Source of the DNA: Spartobacteria bacterium
Lineage (GTDB): Bacteria; Verrucomicrobiota; Verrucomicrobiia; Chthoniobacterales; UBA10450
Direction of reading: 5' to 3'
Length of the DNA stretch: 14,250 nucleotides
Assembly (NCBI GenBank): GCA_021324035.1
Contig: JAJPJU010000176.1
Coordinates: 1-14,250 of the forward strand
The notes under the pieces were generated by a model. It was not told the origin of the DNA. It did no database searches and was given only the letters and a program-made list of their open reading frames with translations. Made by a program: the position numbers and the translations under genes. This document shows, in pieces, positions 1 to 7,776 of the stretch. Position 1 is the first letter of the stretch; every line of letters starts with the position of its first letter.

Positions 1-1536
1 ATCGAGTATGCCGTCTCGGGACAGTCCGTATTTACCCGGTTCGTCAAGTTGCCGAATATCGATGAAGACCGGATCGACCAGATCATCGGATTCGAAGCGC
101 AACAGAATGTCCCGTTTCCGATCGACGAAGTGGTTTGGGATTACCAGTTGATCGGCGGAGGCGGAGAAGAGCAAATCCAGGTCGTGCTCGTCGCGATAAA
201 GGCGGACTTGTTGGATGAGATCAACGGCGCAGTCGAAGAAACCGGTTTGCGGACAGCGGTTGTCGACGTCGCGACGATGGCGCTCTACAACGCATTCCGT
301 TACAACTACAGCGAGCTACCGGGTTGCTCGTTGCTGGTTGATATCGGCGCACGCACCACCAATCTGTTGTTCGTCGAGCCGCAAAAGATTTTCTCGCGTA
401 GTATTCCGATCGGCGGCAGTTCGGTAACTGCGGCGATTGCGAAGGAATTTGGCGAACCGTTCGCAGCGGCAGATTTTCGAAAGAAGCGCGACGGCTTTGT
501 CAGTCTGGGCGGCGCCTACGCCGAGCCATCAGATCCCGAGGTAGCGCGGGTTTCCAAATTGATGCGCAGCACCATGACGAGGCTTCACGCGGAAGTGATG
601 CGTTCGATCAGTCATTATCGAGCCCAGCAACAGGGAAGCGCGCCGGAGAGACTGTTTCTTTGCGGCGGAACCGCCAGCACGCCCTATATGCGGGAATTTT
701 TCCGCGAGAAGTTGCAGCTGCCAGTGGAGTATTTTAATCCGCTGCGAAACGTCGCAGTCGTACCGACGGCTCCGGTGGAAGAGTTAACGCGTTCGGCGCA
801 TTTACTCGGCGAATTGGTCGGGCTGGCGTTGCGAACGGCTGGCGATTGTCCGATGTCACTGAATCTGCGTCCGGCAATCGTCGCTCGGCGGCAGGAACTT
901 GAAAAACGCCGCCCGTTCTTTGTCATGGCGGCAGCCGCGGTTGTTCTCGCCCTTCTGGGCTGGGGTTTTTATTATGCCCGCGCGTCGCAGGTCACGGCCG
1001 CCGCCGCGGAAAAAATCAAAAATATCAACGCGCCGATGCGCGCTGCTGAGACGAAAATCGACAAACTGCGGCAGCAGGCCAGCGCGCTGGATGCAGTGAG
1101 TGTGCCGCTGGTGGCCGCAATCAACGATCGGTTTTTCTGGGTACAAATTCTCGAGGATCTGAATTCTCGTCTTCCCAAGGAAGACATTTGGATTACCGAA
1201 CTCATTCCAACTTCCGCTGGAAAGCCAGTCGGCTACGATCCAAAACCATCCGCGGAACCTGCGCAGGCGGTAGCGCCGGCGCCGCGACTACCCGCCAAAG
1301 GCCCGAACGCCGGCCCGGCCATCGACGGCCTGCTGTTGCGCGGCCTCTATTTATATAATGCGAAACAGCAGGAGGTGGTGGTCGACTACTTCCGGAACCT
1401 GGTTGGCTCGCCGTTTTTCAACGTCGACCCGAACAACCAGGCGCGCGCGATCAAGTCCACAATCCCGAACAACACCGAATGGGCTTTTCCATACGAGCTT
1501 CATCTCGATCTCAAGAAACCGGTGCAATTGCCATGA
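1..1536 (+). CDS. pilM: Type IV pilus PilM-PilN fusion protein, 5' end outside window (partial)
   Basis: The frame is open from base 1 and already in conserved PilM sequence, so the start lies upstream and the TTG at 49 is internal. It encodes 511 residues here. PilM is an actin-like cytoplasmic ATPase-fold protein that docks on the inner-membrane PilN/PilO complex. Visible PilM parts are the DIGARTTNL phosphate-type loop (codons 114-122), an IGGSSVTAAI segment, and LFLCGGTA (about codons 218-225), a typical adenosine-side glycine motif. At codons 285-291 comes MSLNLRP, which resembles the INLLP-type N-terminal motif by which separate PilN proteins bind PilM. A membrane segment follows (about codons 305-325), then an Ala/Lys coiled-coil stretch and a periplasmic domain with an Ala/Pro-rich linker, as in PilN. 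I therefore read a PilM-PilN fusion. The stop overlaps the next start (ATGA at 1533), implying translational coupling. The PilM assignment is firm; the PilN part is inferred from topology and motif. Confidence 0.9.
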   Translation: MEYAVSGQSVFTRFVKLPNIDEDRIDQIIGFEAQQNVPFPIDEVVWDYQLIGGGGEEQIQVVLVAIKADLLDEINGAVEETGLRTAVVDVATMALYNAFRYNYSELPGCSLLVDIGARTTNLLFVEPQKIFSRSIPIGGSSVTAAIAKEFGEPFAAADFRKKRDGFVSLGGAYAEPSDPEVARVSKLMRSTMTRLHAEVMRSISHYRAQQQGSAPERLFLCGGTASTPYMREFFREKLQLPVEYFNPLRNVAVVPTAPVEELTRSAHLLGELVGLALRTAGDCPMSLNLRPAIVARRQELEKRRPFFVMAAAAVVLALLGWGFYYARASQVTAAAAEKIKNINAPMRAAETKIDKLRQQASALDAVSVPLVAAINDRFFWVQILEDLNSRLPKEDIWITELIPTSAGKPVGYDPKPSAEPAQAVAPAPRLPAKGPNAGPAIDGLLLRGLYLYNAKQQEVVVDYFRNLVGSPFFNVDPNNQARAIKSTIPNNTEWAFPYELHLDLKKPVQLP

Positions 1537-2417
1537 ATTGGTATCGGGAAAATCGCTGGCTCGGAAATTTTTTGATCGCGTTTGGAGCGGGCCTCATCAT
1601 CGCGGTTTGGTTTTTGTTTCATGCCCAAGGCGAATTTTCGGACGCGGCTGCGCAGTTTAATGAGGTCGCAACCGAGCGCGCCCGGCTGGAACATTTGAAT
1701 CCGTTTCCAAACGAGGAAAATTTTCGCAAGACCCAGGCCGCGCTTGAAACGTATGGCGCGACCCTGAATAAGACCAAAGAGGATTTGAAATCCCAAGTCG
1801 TCCCGTTGGCGCCGCTCGCCCCAAACGAATTTCAAACTCATTTGCGCGAGGCGATTGCCAATGTCACCGAAAGAGCGCGCACGAATAAGGTGAAGCTTCC
1901 GGAGAACTTTCATCTCGGATTCGATGAATTTACCGCTTCGTTGCCTGACACAGCGGCTTCACCGCTCCTGGGCCAGCAACTCGGCCAGGTCGAATTGCTC
2001 GCGAACATTTTGATCGATAACCACGTGGACGCGATCGTTGACTTGAAACGGCCACCTCTACCCGCGCCGGCGCAGCCTGCCGGTCTAGCGGGCCCCGCGG
2101 CGGCGCGCAAGCCTGCGGCAGAAGCGGCAAAAGTAATCGAACGCGCCGTTATCGACATTGCATTTACGGCGTCCCCGACCGCGCTGCGCAAAGTTTTGAA
2201 TCAAATCGCAAACTTCGACCGGCAATTTTTTATTGTTCGCACGCTGCACGTTCATGACGAGCAGGAAAAGGGACCGCCTCGGGAACAAGCCGGCGCCGCG
2301 GCAGCAGTCAGTCCTGCGCCGAATCCGGCAAATTCCCTCGGCGCACTAAAATTCATTGTCGGCAACGAACACGTGGAAGCGGCGGTGAGCGTCGAACTGG
2401 TGCGGTTTACGTTTTAA
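1533..2417 (+). CDS. Amuc_1100-like pilus-associated membrane protein (PilO position)
   Basis: This encodes 294 residues from the ATG at 1533, which overlaps the pilM-N stop. An in-frame ATG at 1479 lies inside the upstream gene and would put extra residues before the membrane anchor, so I reject it. The layout is a short cytoplasmic N-terminus (MNWYRENRW), one membrane helix (about residues 9-29), a coiled-coil stretch (about 33-90), then a periplasmic domain broken by two Ala/Pro-rich linkers (about 170-198 and near 255). The length, the N-terminal anchor, the segment AVIDIAFTASPTALRKVLNQ and the ending VEAAVSVELVRF match what I recall of Akkermansia Amuc_1100 (about 317 residues), the TLR2-active protein of its pilus locus. 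Its place between PilN-like and PilP-position genes suggests it acts as PilO, the coiled-coil partner of PilN in the alignment complex. Homology is read by eye; the PilO role is inferred from position and topology. Confidence 0.8.
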   Translation: MNWYRENRWLGNFLIAFGAGLIIAVWFLFHAQGEFSDAAAQFNEVATERARLEHLNPFPNEENFRKTQAALETYGATLNKTKEDLKSQVVPLAPLAPNEFQTHLREAIANVTERARTNKVKLPENFHLGFDEFTASLPDTAASPLLGQQLGQVELLANILIDNHVDAIVDLKRPPLPAPAQPAGLAGPAAARKPAAEAAKVIERAVIDIAFTASPTALRKVLNQIANFDRQFFIVRTLHVHDEQEKGPPREQAGAAAAVSPAPNPANSLGALKFIVGNEHVEAAVSVELVRFTF

Positions 2418-2419
2418 CC

Positions 2420-3361
2420 ATGGATTGGGTCCGGACAAACTACGAACGGGTGCTGCTGATCGCGGCGGCGGTATTGCTTTTTGTCTGCTCGATTTTTATT
2501 TGGAAAAACGCCGCGAGTTTCGGTTCGCAATTAAGTGTGATGCCGCCGTCGCGCGCTCAAAGAACCACATCGCCATTGGCCAAGGCAGAGGAGCTGGATG
2601 CTGCGATCGAAAAATTGCATCAACCATCGCAATGGACATTCGGCGGAAGGTCCGGACTTTTTGTCCCGGAAAAACATTTTATCGGAGCGAACGGTTTGCC
2701 GGCGACACTCCAAACTACGGAGGTTCATCCTCCAGTTCCGAACGAATGGCTGGAACAATTTGGATTGCCGATCGCCGATGCGGACGTTCTCGAGCAGGAC
2801 CCAGACAATGACGGATTCAATAATCTGGACGAATGGGCCGGCCATACCAGTCCGAGCGACGTTAATTCGCATCCAGAATATTACACGAAACTCAAACTGA
2901 GATCGGCCGCGGAGGAGCCGTTTCGTCTCGTGTTTTCGTCATGGGTTGGCGGCACCTTCGCGATCAATACGATCGACATGAAACAGCCGACCCAGTTCGT
3001 GAAGGTCGGCGACTCGATCAAGGGAACTCGATTCAAGGTGACGAAATTCACTGAGAAATACGAAAAAAATAAATACGGGACCAACGTCGACGTTTCCGAG
3101 TTGACCTTGGAGCAGGAGGAAACGCATCAGCAGCTGACTTTGACAAAAGAAAAGGTGGCCATGTCCCCCGAATCGGTCGCCACCTTCGTTTATACCTGGG
3201 GCGGGCGTCAGGAATTCCAGGTGCGAAAAGATCAGGAATTTTCATTGAAACCGCAGGAGCAGATCAAATATAAACTGATAGACGTTGGACCGGCCAAGGC
3301 GGTGATCGTGAACTCGCAAAGGGCAGACGAGCCGATCGAAATTGGACCGCTCCAACAATGA
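2420..3361 (+). CDS. Pilus operon membrane-anchored protein with EF-hand-like loop (Amuc_1099-like, PilP position)
   Basis: This encodes 313 residues, with its ATG two bases after the previous stop. One membrane helix (about residues 11-28) anchors a periplasmic protein. An Ala/Glu-rich helix follows (about 52-68), then an acidic loop DPDNDGFNNLDEW (127-139) continued by TSPSDVNSHPEYY. This is a D-x-D-x-D-G calcium loop of the EF-hand/thrombospondin-type-3 kind. The C-terminal half (about 155-313) looks beta-rich and contains phrases such as FVKVGDSIKGTRFKVTKF and YKLIDVGPAKAVIV. Position between the PilO-like gene and the secretin matches PilP, the lipoprotein or membrane protein that links PilN/O to PilQ. 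The beta-rich half could be a PilP/GspC homology-region-like domain, but I cannot show that by eye. No lipobox is seen. The Akkermansia counterpart by gene order would be Amuc_1099. Function is inferred from context. Confidence 0.7.
   Translation: MDWVRTNYERVLLIAAAVLLFVCSIFIWKNAASFGSQLSVMPPSRAQRTTSPLAKAEELDAAIEKLHQPSQWTFGGRSGLFVPEKHFIGANGLPATLQTTEVHPPVPNEWLEQFGLPIADADVLEQDPDNDGFNNLDEWAGHTSPSDVNSHPEYYTKLKLRSAAEEPFRLVFSSWVGGTFAINTIDMKQPTQFVKVGDSIKGTRFKVTKFTEKYEKNKYGTNVDVSELTLEQEETHQQLTLTKEKVAMSPESVATFVYTWGGRQEFQVRKDQEFSLKPQEQIKYKLIDVGPAKAVIVNSQRADEPIEIGPLQQ
2798..2836 (+). other. EF-hand-like calcium-binding loop within the PilP-position protein
   Basis: Residues 127-139 read DPDNDGFNNLDEW. 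Asp fills loop positions 1, 3 and 5, Gly is at 6 and Glu at 12, the classic EF-hand spacing. The TSPSDVNSHP that follows resembles the end of thrombospondin type 3-like repeats common in secreted bacterial proteins. Only one such loop is present. Calcium binding is inferred from the motif. Confidence 0.65.
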
Positions 3362-3368
3362 CCCGCCA

Positions 3369-6053
3369 ATGAAATCCCGCCAAACCCGTCACGCCTTTCG
3401 GGTGACAGCCATTGCGATTGGTGTCCTTTTCTCGGCAACCATATTCGCCCAAAACGTTGACCGCATCTCAAAGGAAGAAGTGGCCCGGCGTCAGGCCGGA
3501 CTGCCTCGCGGAGTGGCAGCAGTCGCGCGCGGACAGGCTGCGATGCAGGCGAGAAATTATCGCCTGGCGCATGATGAATTTCGAACGGCGTTAAATTTCT
3601 TGCCCGATGCGGTCACGTCGGAAAAAGCGCATGATGATGCGATCACTGGTTTTTGTGACAGCGGCGTAAGAGTCGCCGAGCAGGACGTCGCTGAGGGGAA
3701 TTATCCTGAGGCCGAATCGATTCTGCGCGAGGTGTTGCAGGATCGTTACGATCCAAATTGCCGCGCGGCGTTGGAGATGCTCGCACATTTGCAGCAGCCC
3801 GGTTACTTCAATAAGACGAGCGGACCCAAGTTCATCGAGAAAGTTGAGCAGGTGAAACAACTCCTCGCCGAGGCCCAGGGTTATTACGACACCGGCCGCT
3901 TCGATCTCGCCTTCAAGAAATACGAACAAGTCCTGGCCATCGATCCCTACAATAGCGCGGCGCGTCGCGGCGAAGAAAAAATCGACAACGCCAAATACAA
4001 CTACGCGGAAGATGCTTACAACGAAACGCGGGCTCGCGCGGTTTGGCAGGTTGAAAAAGGTTGGGAAAATCCGGTCAAGCAGTACGGCAAGAACGTCGAG
4101 CCGCTGGCGGCGGATTTTCAACGCGACGTGACCGGCACTGCGCGAATCACCCAAAAATTAAATTCGATCATTATTCCGCGGGTCGAGTTTCGCGATGCCA
4201 GCGTTCGCGAAGCGATCGATTTTCTCCGGCAACAGGCCGCCGCCAACGATCCAAATCCGGATGAGAAAAAAGGTGTCGATATTGTTTTGCGAATGGCTCC
4301 GCTCGGCCAAATCGCTCCTCCTCCAATTCCAGTAGAGCCCGCGCAACCGAATGCCGGCGGTCCGGGAGCGCCAGCTGAAGCGGCGCCTCCTAGCGCAATG
4401 ACCACTCCGGCGGTTGCCAAGCCGCTTATTGCTCCGGCAATTGTCCCATCGTCGGCGATTTCGCCGGCGGACGCCCGAATCACGATAACCCTCAATCAAA
4501 TTCCGTTGGGTGAAGCGCTGCGTTACATCGCCAGCCAGGCCGGATTAAAAGTAAAAGTGGAGCCGTATGCGGTGTCGATCATTCCGATCAGCGAGCAGAG
4601 CAACGATCTGATTACCAAAGAATATCGCGTCCCGCCCGGTTTTATCAGCACGAGCGTCAACATCGGAGCGTCGGCATTGTCGCAAGGTGCATATAAAACC
4701 GGGACGGCCACCGGGCCGGCTCCTGGAGCGGGCGGCACAGGAAAGGATACTGAGGAATCGACTGGTGGACATCAGCTCGTAAATCGGGAGGGCGCGAAGG
4801 AATTCTTGGAAAGCCAGGGTGTGCCGTTTCCGCCGGGAGCCAGCGCGCATTTCCTTCCGCAAAGCAGCCGGCTGATCGTCCGCAACACCGCCGACGATCT
4901 TGAGCTGGTCGACGCCATTGTAGAACAAGCCAGCGTTTCCGGACCGAAACAGGTTGAGATCGAAGCGAAATTTGTCGAGATCAATCAAAACAATTTGAAG
5001 GAGCTCGGCTTTGATTGGCTGCTCGGACAGTTCAACGTCGGAAATCACAAACTTTTCGCCGGTGGCGGTACTTCCGGCACCGGGAACCCGGTAAATCCTG
5101 CGGACTGGCCGTTTGTGCCGCCTGGCAGTCAGACGCCGGTTGGACAATTTCCAATCACCGCGGGTAATCGCAGCGGAACCATGGCCATCAGTGCCAACGC
5201 AATCGACGCATTGTTATTTCCAACCATGGGTTCCAGCGCGCTTGCGCCCGGAATTTTCGGATTGTCCGGCGTCTTTACCGATCCCCAATTCCAGGTGGTT
5301 GTTCGCGCTCTGAATCAAAAGAAGGGAATCGATTTGCTCTCCGCGCCGAAAATCACGACGAAGAGCGGTCAGCGCGCCGTGATCGAAATCGTCCGGGAGT
5401 TCCGTTATCCCACCTCCTTTACTGAACCGAAGGTGCCGGACATTCAGGGGCGGGGAAGTAGCAATTCGACATCAACGACGATTGCACTGCCAGTTGTCGG
5501 ACCTTCCACTCCATCAAATTTCGAAACCCGAAACACCGGAGTCACTTTGGAAGTGGAACCGGTGGTCGGCCCGGACGGCATCACGATTGATTTGAATCTG
5601 GTTCCACAAGTGGTCGAGTTCGAAGGCTTCATCAATTACGGGAGCCCAATCAAAACCGTGAATCCTGCCTTGCTCGGATTTTCACCGTCAACTTTGCTCG
5701 GAACCACCGACGAGGCGATCACGCTCACCGACAACGTCATCAACCAGCCGATCTTCAGCACCCGCAAAGTCACGACGAGCGTCAGTGTCTGGGACGGACA
5801 GACTGTTGTTCTTGGTGGATTAATGCGCGAAGACGTTCAGAAAGTCGAAGATCGGACGCCGTTTATTGGCGACCTTCCGTTGGTGGGCCGGCTTTTCCGG
5901 ACGAATGTCGACCAGCATATTAAACGAAACCTGATTATTTTCGTGACGGCGCGGCTCGTGAATCCGGCCGGCCAATTGATCAACCAGGCGGAAGAAGAAG
6001 AGGAAGCAGTTGAGCCGCCGGTGTTGCAGGAAATTCCCGCTTACAAGAAATAG
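3369..6053 (+). CDS. pilQ: Type II/IV pilus secretin with N-terminal TPR region (PilQ/GspD type, Amuc_1098-like)
   Basis: I start this at the ATG at 3369, seven bases after the upstream stop, because it gives a clean signal peptide (MKSRQTRHAFRVTA, a hydrophobic core, then IFAQ). The upstream TTG at 3342 would lengthen it for no gain. The product is 894 residues and would form the outer-membrane ring through which the pilus passes. Domains in order are: TPR-like helices (about 45-200, including AQGYYDTGRFDLAFKKYEQV), a split STN domain (about 267-300 and 368-407) interrupted by a Pro/Ala-rich insert (about 307-367), an N-type domain (about 477-524, ending RNTADDLELVDAIVEQ), and the secretin beta-domain (about 527-877). 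The signature GQTVVLGGLMRE followed by PFIGDLPLVGRLFR and IFVTARLVNP is unmistakable. A Glu-rich tail closes the protein. It is the last gene of the pilus operon; the 317 bp after it hold no classical terminator. Confidence 0.92.
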   Translation: MKSRQTRHAFRVTAIAIGVLFSATIFAQNVDRISKEEVARRQAGLPRGVAAVARGQAAMQARNYRLAHDEFRTALNFLPDAVTSEKAHDDAITGFCDSGVRVAEQDVAEGNYPEAESILREVLQDRYDPNCRAALEMLAHLQQPGYFNKTSGPKFIEKVEQVKQLLAEAQGYYDTGRFDLAFKKYEQVLAIDPYNSAARRGEEKIDNAKYNYAEDAYNETRARAVWQVEKGWENPVKQYGKNVEPLAADFQRDVTGTARITQKLNSIIIPRVEFRDASVREAIDFLRQQAAANDPNPDEKKGVDIVLRMAPLGQIAPPPIPVEPAQPNAGGPGAPAEAAPPSAMTTPAVAKPLIAPAIVPSSAISPADARITITLNQIPLGEALRYIASQAGLKVKVEPYAVSIIPISEQSNDLITKEYRVPPGFISTSVNIGASALSQGAYKTGTATGPAPGAGGTGKDTEESTGGHQLVNREGAKEFLESQGVPFPPGASAHFLPQSSRLIVRNTADDLELVDAIVEQASVSGPKQVEIEAKFVEINQNNLKELGFDWLLGQFNVGNHKLFAGGGTSGTGNPVNPADWPFVPPGSQTPVGQFPITAGNRSGTMAISANAIDALLFPTMGSSALAPGIFGLSGVFTDPQFQVVVRALNQKKGIDLLSAPKITTKSGQRAVIEIVREFRYPTSFTEPKVPDIQGRGSSNSTSTTIALPVVGPSTPSNFETRNTGVTLEVEPVVGPDGITIDLNLVPQVVEFEGFINYGSPIKTVNPALLGFSPSTLLGTTDEAITLTDNVINQPIFSTRKVTTSVSVWDGQTVVLGGLMREDVQKVEDRTPFIGDLPLVGRLFRTNVDQHIKRNLIIFVTARLVNPAGQLINQAEEEEEAVEPPVLQEIPAYKK

Positions 6054-6159
6054 ACGCAGCGCGTTTTCCTGGGATAAGCTCGCAAGCGTAGGCTTCAATA
6101 ACTTGATTCCCAGTGACTTAGTCGGCTATCTCTTTCGTCGAGTGCGTTTTTTTAAATAA

Positions 6160-6369
6160 AACGTAATAAATCCGTGGCCGAGAAGCCGCGTTTGTCGGAT
6201 AATATCAATCAGTGATATATCGGCAATCCGCGATCAGCAGATCGCGCGACGTTGGACGGCAAAGAAAGCTGAGCTGTTCGGGCTGATAGAATTACCGGTC
6301 ACCATGTCCCGCCAAGAGTGGGAGTGCTGGCTCAAGAAACAACAACTCAACAGAAGGTTAACTAAATAG
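6160..6369 (+). other. Open frame without a good start; possible gene remnant
   Basis: One frame is open for 69 codons and ends in TAG, one base before the next start codon. Its only ATG is late (6304) and would give 21 residues. The translation is helix-like and charged at its end (for example DQQIARRWTAKKAELFGLIE, then MSRQEWECWLKKQQLNRRL), which is more protein-like than random intergenic sequence. I do not recognise it. It could be the 3' end of a decayed small gene, a leader peptide from the 6304 ATG, or chance. Confidence 0.2.
6198..6246. promoter_or_regulatory. Two adjacent dyad symmetries, possible operator region
   Basis: The first dyad is ATATCA (6202-6207) against TGATAT (6213-6218), extended by GAT/ATC with a one-base bulge. 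The second is CGCGATC (6229-6235) against GATCGCG (6240-6246), a perfect 7-bp inverted repeat with a 4-base spacer. Both lie 125-175 bases before the first beta-helix gene and could be regulator sites or small hairpins. No clear -35/-10 pair can be assigned. Confidence 0.2.
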
Positions 6370-6370
6370 A

Positions 6371-7678
6371 ATGAAATTATCTATAATTGTCCCCGCCGTT
6401 TTTACGGCACTCTTAATCCCAGCCGCGAGCCACGCTGCCGTTTGCTCGGTCCCATCCGGTTCTTATCCAACCATCCAATCGGCTGCCAACGATCCGACCT
6501 GCACTCAGATCAACGTCGCCGCTGGCCCCTACAGCGAAAACGTCGTCGTCAATTATTCAACGACGATCAATGGTGCGCAGGCCGGTAACAGCTTCAGCGG
6601 CCGAACCTCCGGCGGTCCAGCCGAGTCGACAGTGCAAGGCCTGAACCCCATCGGCTCAAATCCCGTGTTTACGATCAAGGCCGCGAATGTGGTGATCGAT
6701 GGTTTTACCATCAAGAATTCAATCACAACCGGAGCGGCAGTTGGTATTGACGTGAAAGTGAGCGGAAATGGCGCGCTCATCACCAACAACATTCTTGACG
6801 GAATCATGACTTCCGACACTGGCGGCAACGGAACGGCCCAGGCGGTTGATCTCGAGACCGGACCAGACCAGGTGCAGATCATAGCGAATGAAATGAAGAA
6901 TGTAACCAGCGCCCGATCCGCTAAAGGCGTTCTAATCGGTTTCAATGGTGGAACTGACCCGAGTCAAGACACTCTGATTCAGTCGAACTCAATTCACGAT
7001 ATCACCAGCTCAACCAGGGGTGCATACGCCGTTGTAGTGTCAAATGTAAATCCCGGTACATCAAATCTAACTGTGACGAGTAACACGATCAGCAACCTCA
7101 ATGGAGGCGGTTGGGTTCATGCGATCGGTTTGGAAGGCGATGCGCCTAATGTGATGATTATGAGTAACGACTTCAGCAATCTGAATTCTAGCACGGCTGA
7201 CAACATCGCTGTGTGGTTCGAGAACGAAGACGTCTCTTTTTCTTCTGGCACAGTGAACGGAAACAATTTCAACGTGAACGCGCCAATCTACGGCATCGCA
7301 GTACATCCGGCTTTGTCCGGCTCACCAGTCGATGGTACTTGCAACTGGTGGAATAGTTCTACTGGCCCGACCAATCCGAGCAATTCGGGTGGGACTGGTG
7401 CGCAAGCCAGCGCCAACGTTACGTTTTCTCCGTGGCTCATATCGCCTGGACCTAACGCACTCTGCGCTGCGAACCAGAAAGACTGTCACGACGCTGCGGA
7501 GCAACAGGAAAAGGATTTCAACGACCAACAGAAGGCCGATAAAAAGGCGTTCGATGCCACACATCCTACACCTGACCAGAGGAAAGCCTTCGACAATCAC
7601 CAGAAAGCTGACAAGGCAGCATTCCAAGCTCAGTACAACAGTGAGGAAATGCAGTGCAAGCAGCTTCCCAAGAATTAA
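6371..7678 (+). CDS. Secreted right-handed beta-helix protein, copy 1, with conserved charged C-terminal tail
   Basis: This encodes 435 residues. The N-terminus is a signal peptide (MKLSIIVPAVFTALL, then SHA before the likely cleavage site). The motif YPTIQSAAND followed by NVAAGPYSENVVV is the usual opening of NosD/DUF1565-type parallel beta-helix proteins. The body (about 45-320) repeats short strands with Asn/Ser/Thr turns, such as VVIDGFTIKNS, ALITNNILDG and LTVTSNTISNL. A conserved CNWWNSSTGP (from 7340) and FSPWLISP close the helix. The last 68 residues form a highly charged, probably helical tail that is 58/68 identical to the tail of the second copy. Such folds act as polysaccharide lyases, adhesins or surface proteins; no lyase catalytic motif is obvious, so I give no enzyme function. 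It sits in an accessory insertion between the pilus operon and coaE-rho. Confidence 0.85.
   Translation: MKLSIIVPAVFTALLIPAASHAAVCSVPSGSYPTIQSAANDPTCTQINVAAGPYSENVVVNYSTTINGAQAGNSFSGRTSGGPAESTVQGLNPIGSNPVFTIKAANVVIDGFTIKNSITTGAAVGIDVKVSGNGALITNNILDGIMTSDTGGNGTAQAVDLETGPDQVQIIANEMKNVTSARSAKGVLIGFNGGTDPSQDTLIQSNSIHDITSSTRGAYAVVVSNVNPGTSNLTVTSNTISNLNGGGWVHAIGLEGDAPNVMIMSNDFSNLNSSTADNIAVWFENEDVSFSSGTVNGNNFNVNAPIYGIAVHPALSGSPVDGTCNWWNSSTGPTNPSNSGGTGAQASANVTFSPWLISPGPNALCAANQKDCHDAAEQQEKDFNDQQKADKKAFDATHPTPDQRKAFDNHQKADKAAFQAQYNSEEMQCKQLPKN
7472..7675 (+). repeat. Conserved 68-codon tail module, copy 1
   Basis: Codes for the C-terminal tail of the first beta-helix protein and aligns without gaps to 9274-9477, with 58 of 68 residues identical. 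Within the tail a 15-residue unit occurs twice (DFNDQQKADKKAFDA and AFDNHQKADKAAFQA, 9/15 identical), separated by THPTPDQRK. Cysteines near both ends (KDC and MQCK) could bridge. I know no named domain for it. Confidence 0.85.
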
Positions 7679-7705
7679 TCGATATTTAACGAAACTCTCG
7701 GAATC

Positions 7706-7741
7706 AGCGGCCCGTGTCACAAGCGCGGGCCGCTTTTTTTT
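7706..7741 (+). terminator. Rho-independent terminator after beta-helix copy 1
   Basis: AGCGGCCCG (7706-7714) pairs perfectly with CGGGCCGCT (7726-7734) around an 11-base loop and is followed by a run of eight T (7734-7741). It lies 28 bases after the stop. Its stem core GCGGCCCG is shared with the terminator after the second copy, which supports a duplicated origin. Confidence 0.9.
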
Positions 7742-7776
7742 GTGTCGCCGCGCACCGGCCAATGTGTAAGGCGGAC

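Larger units (their letters stand above)
6054..6370 (+). other. 317-bp intergenic region after the secretin gene
   Basis: No convincing gene is present. A weak nested fold is possible just after the secretin stop: CTGGGA (6069-6074) pairs with TCCCAG (6108-6113) and encloses AAGC/GCTT and CGC/GCG pairs. It lacks a T-tract. An AT-rich dyad, CGTTTT (6145-6150) with AAAACG (6158-6163), could act as a weak terminator or lie near a promoter. The 3' part carries two further dyads and an open frame, listed separately. A purine stretch AGAAGG (6352-6357) sits 13 bases before the next start, which is rather far for a ribosome site. Confidence 0.5.

Noticed and set aside
49..1536. TTG at 49 as start of the pilM gene
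   Set aside because: The upstream frame to base 1 is open and reads as conserved PilM sequence (SGQSVFTRFVKLP), so the gene begins before the window.
3342..3368. TTG at 3342 as start of the secretin
   Set aside because: It overlaps the previous gene, and the ATG at 3369 gives a proper signal peptide directly.
4545..5147. 200-codon minus-strand open frame inside the secretin
   Set aside because: It lies wholly opposite a well-supported secretin domain and its product has no recognisable fold or motif; it is a codon-bias shadow.
7332..7769. 145-codon + strand frame across the end of beta-helix copy 1
   Set aside because: It is out of frame with the tail shared by both copies and runs through the terminator stem.
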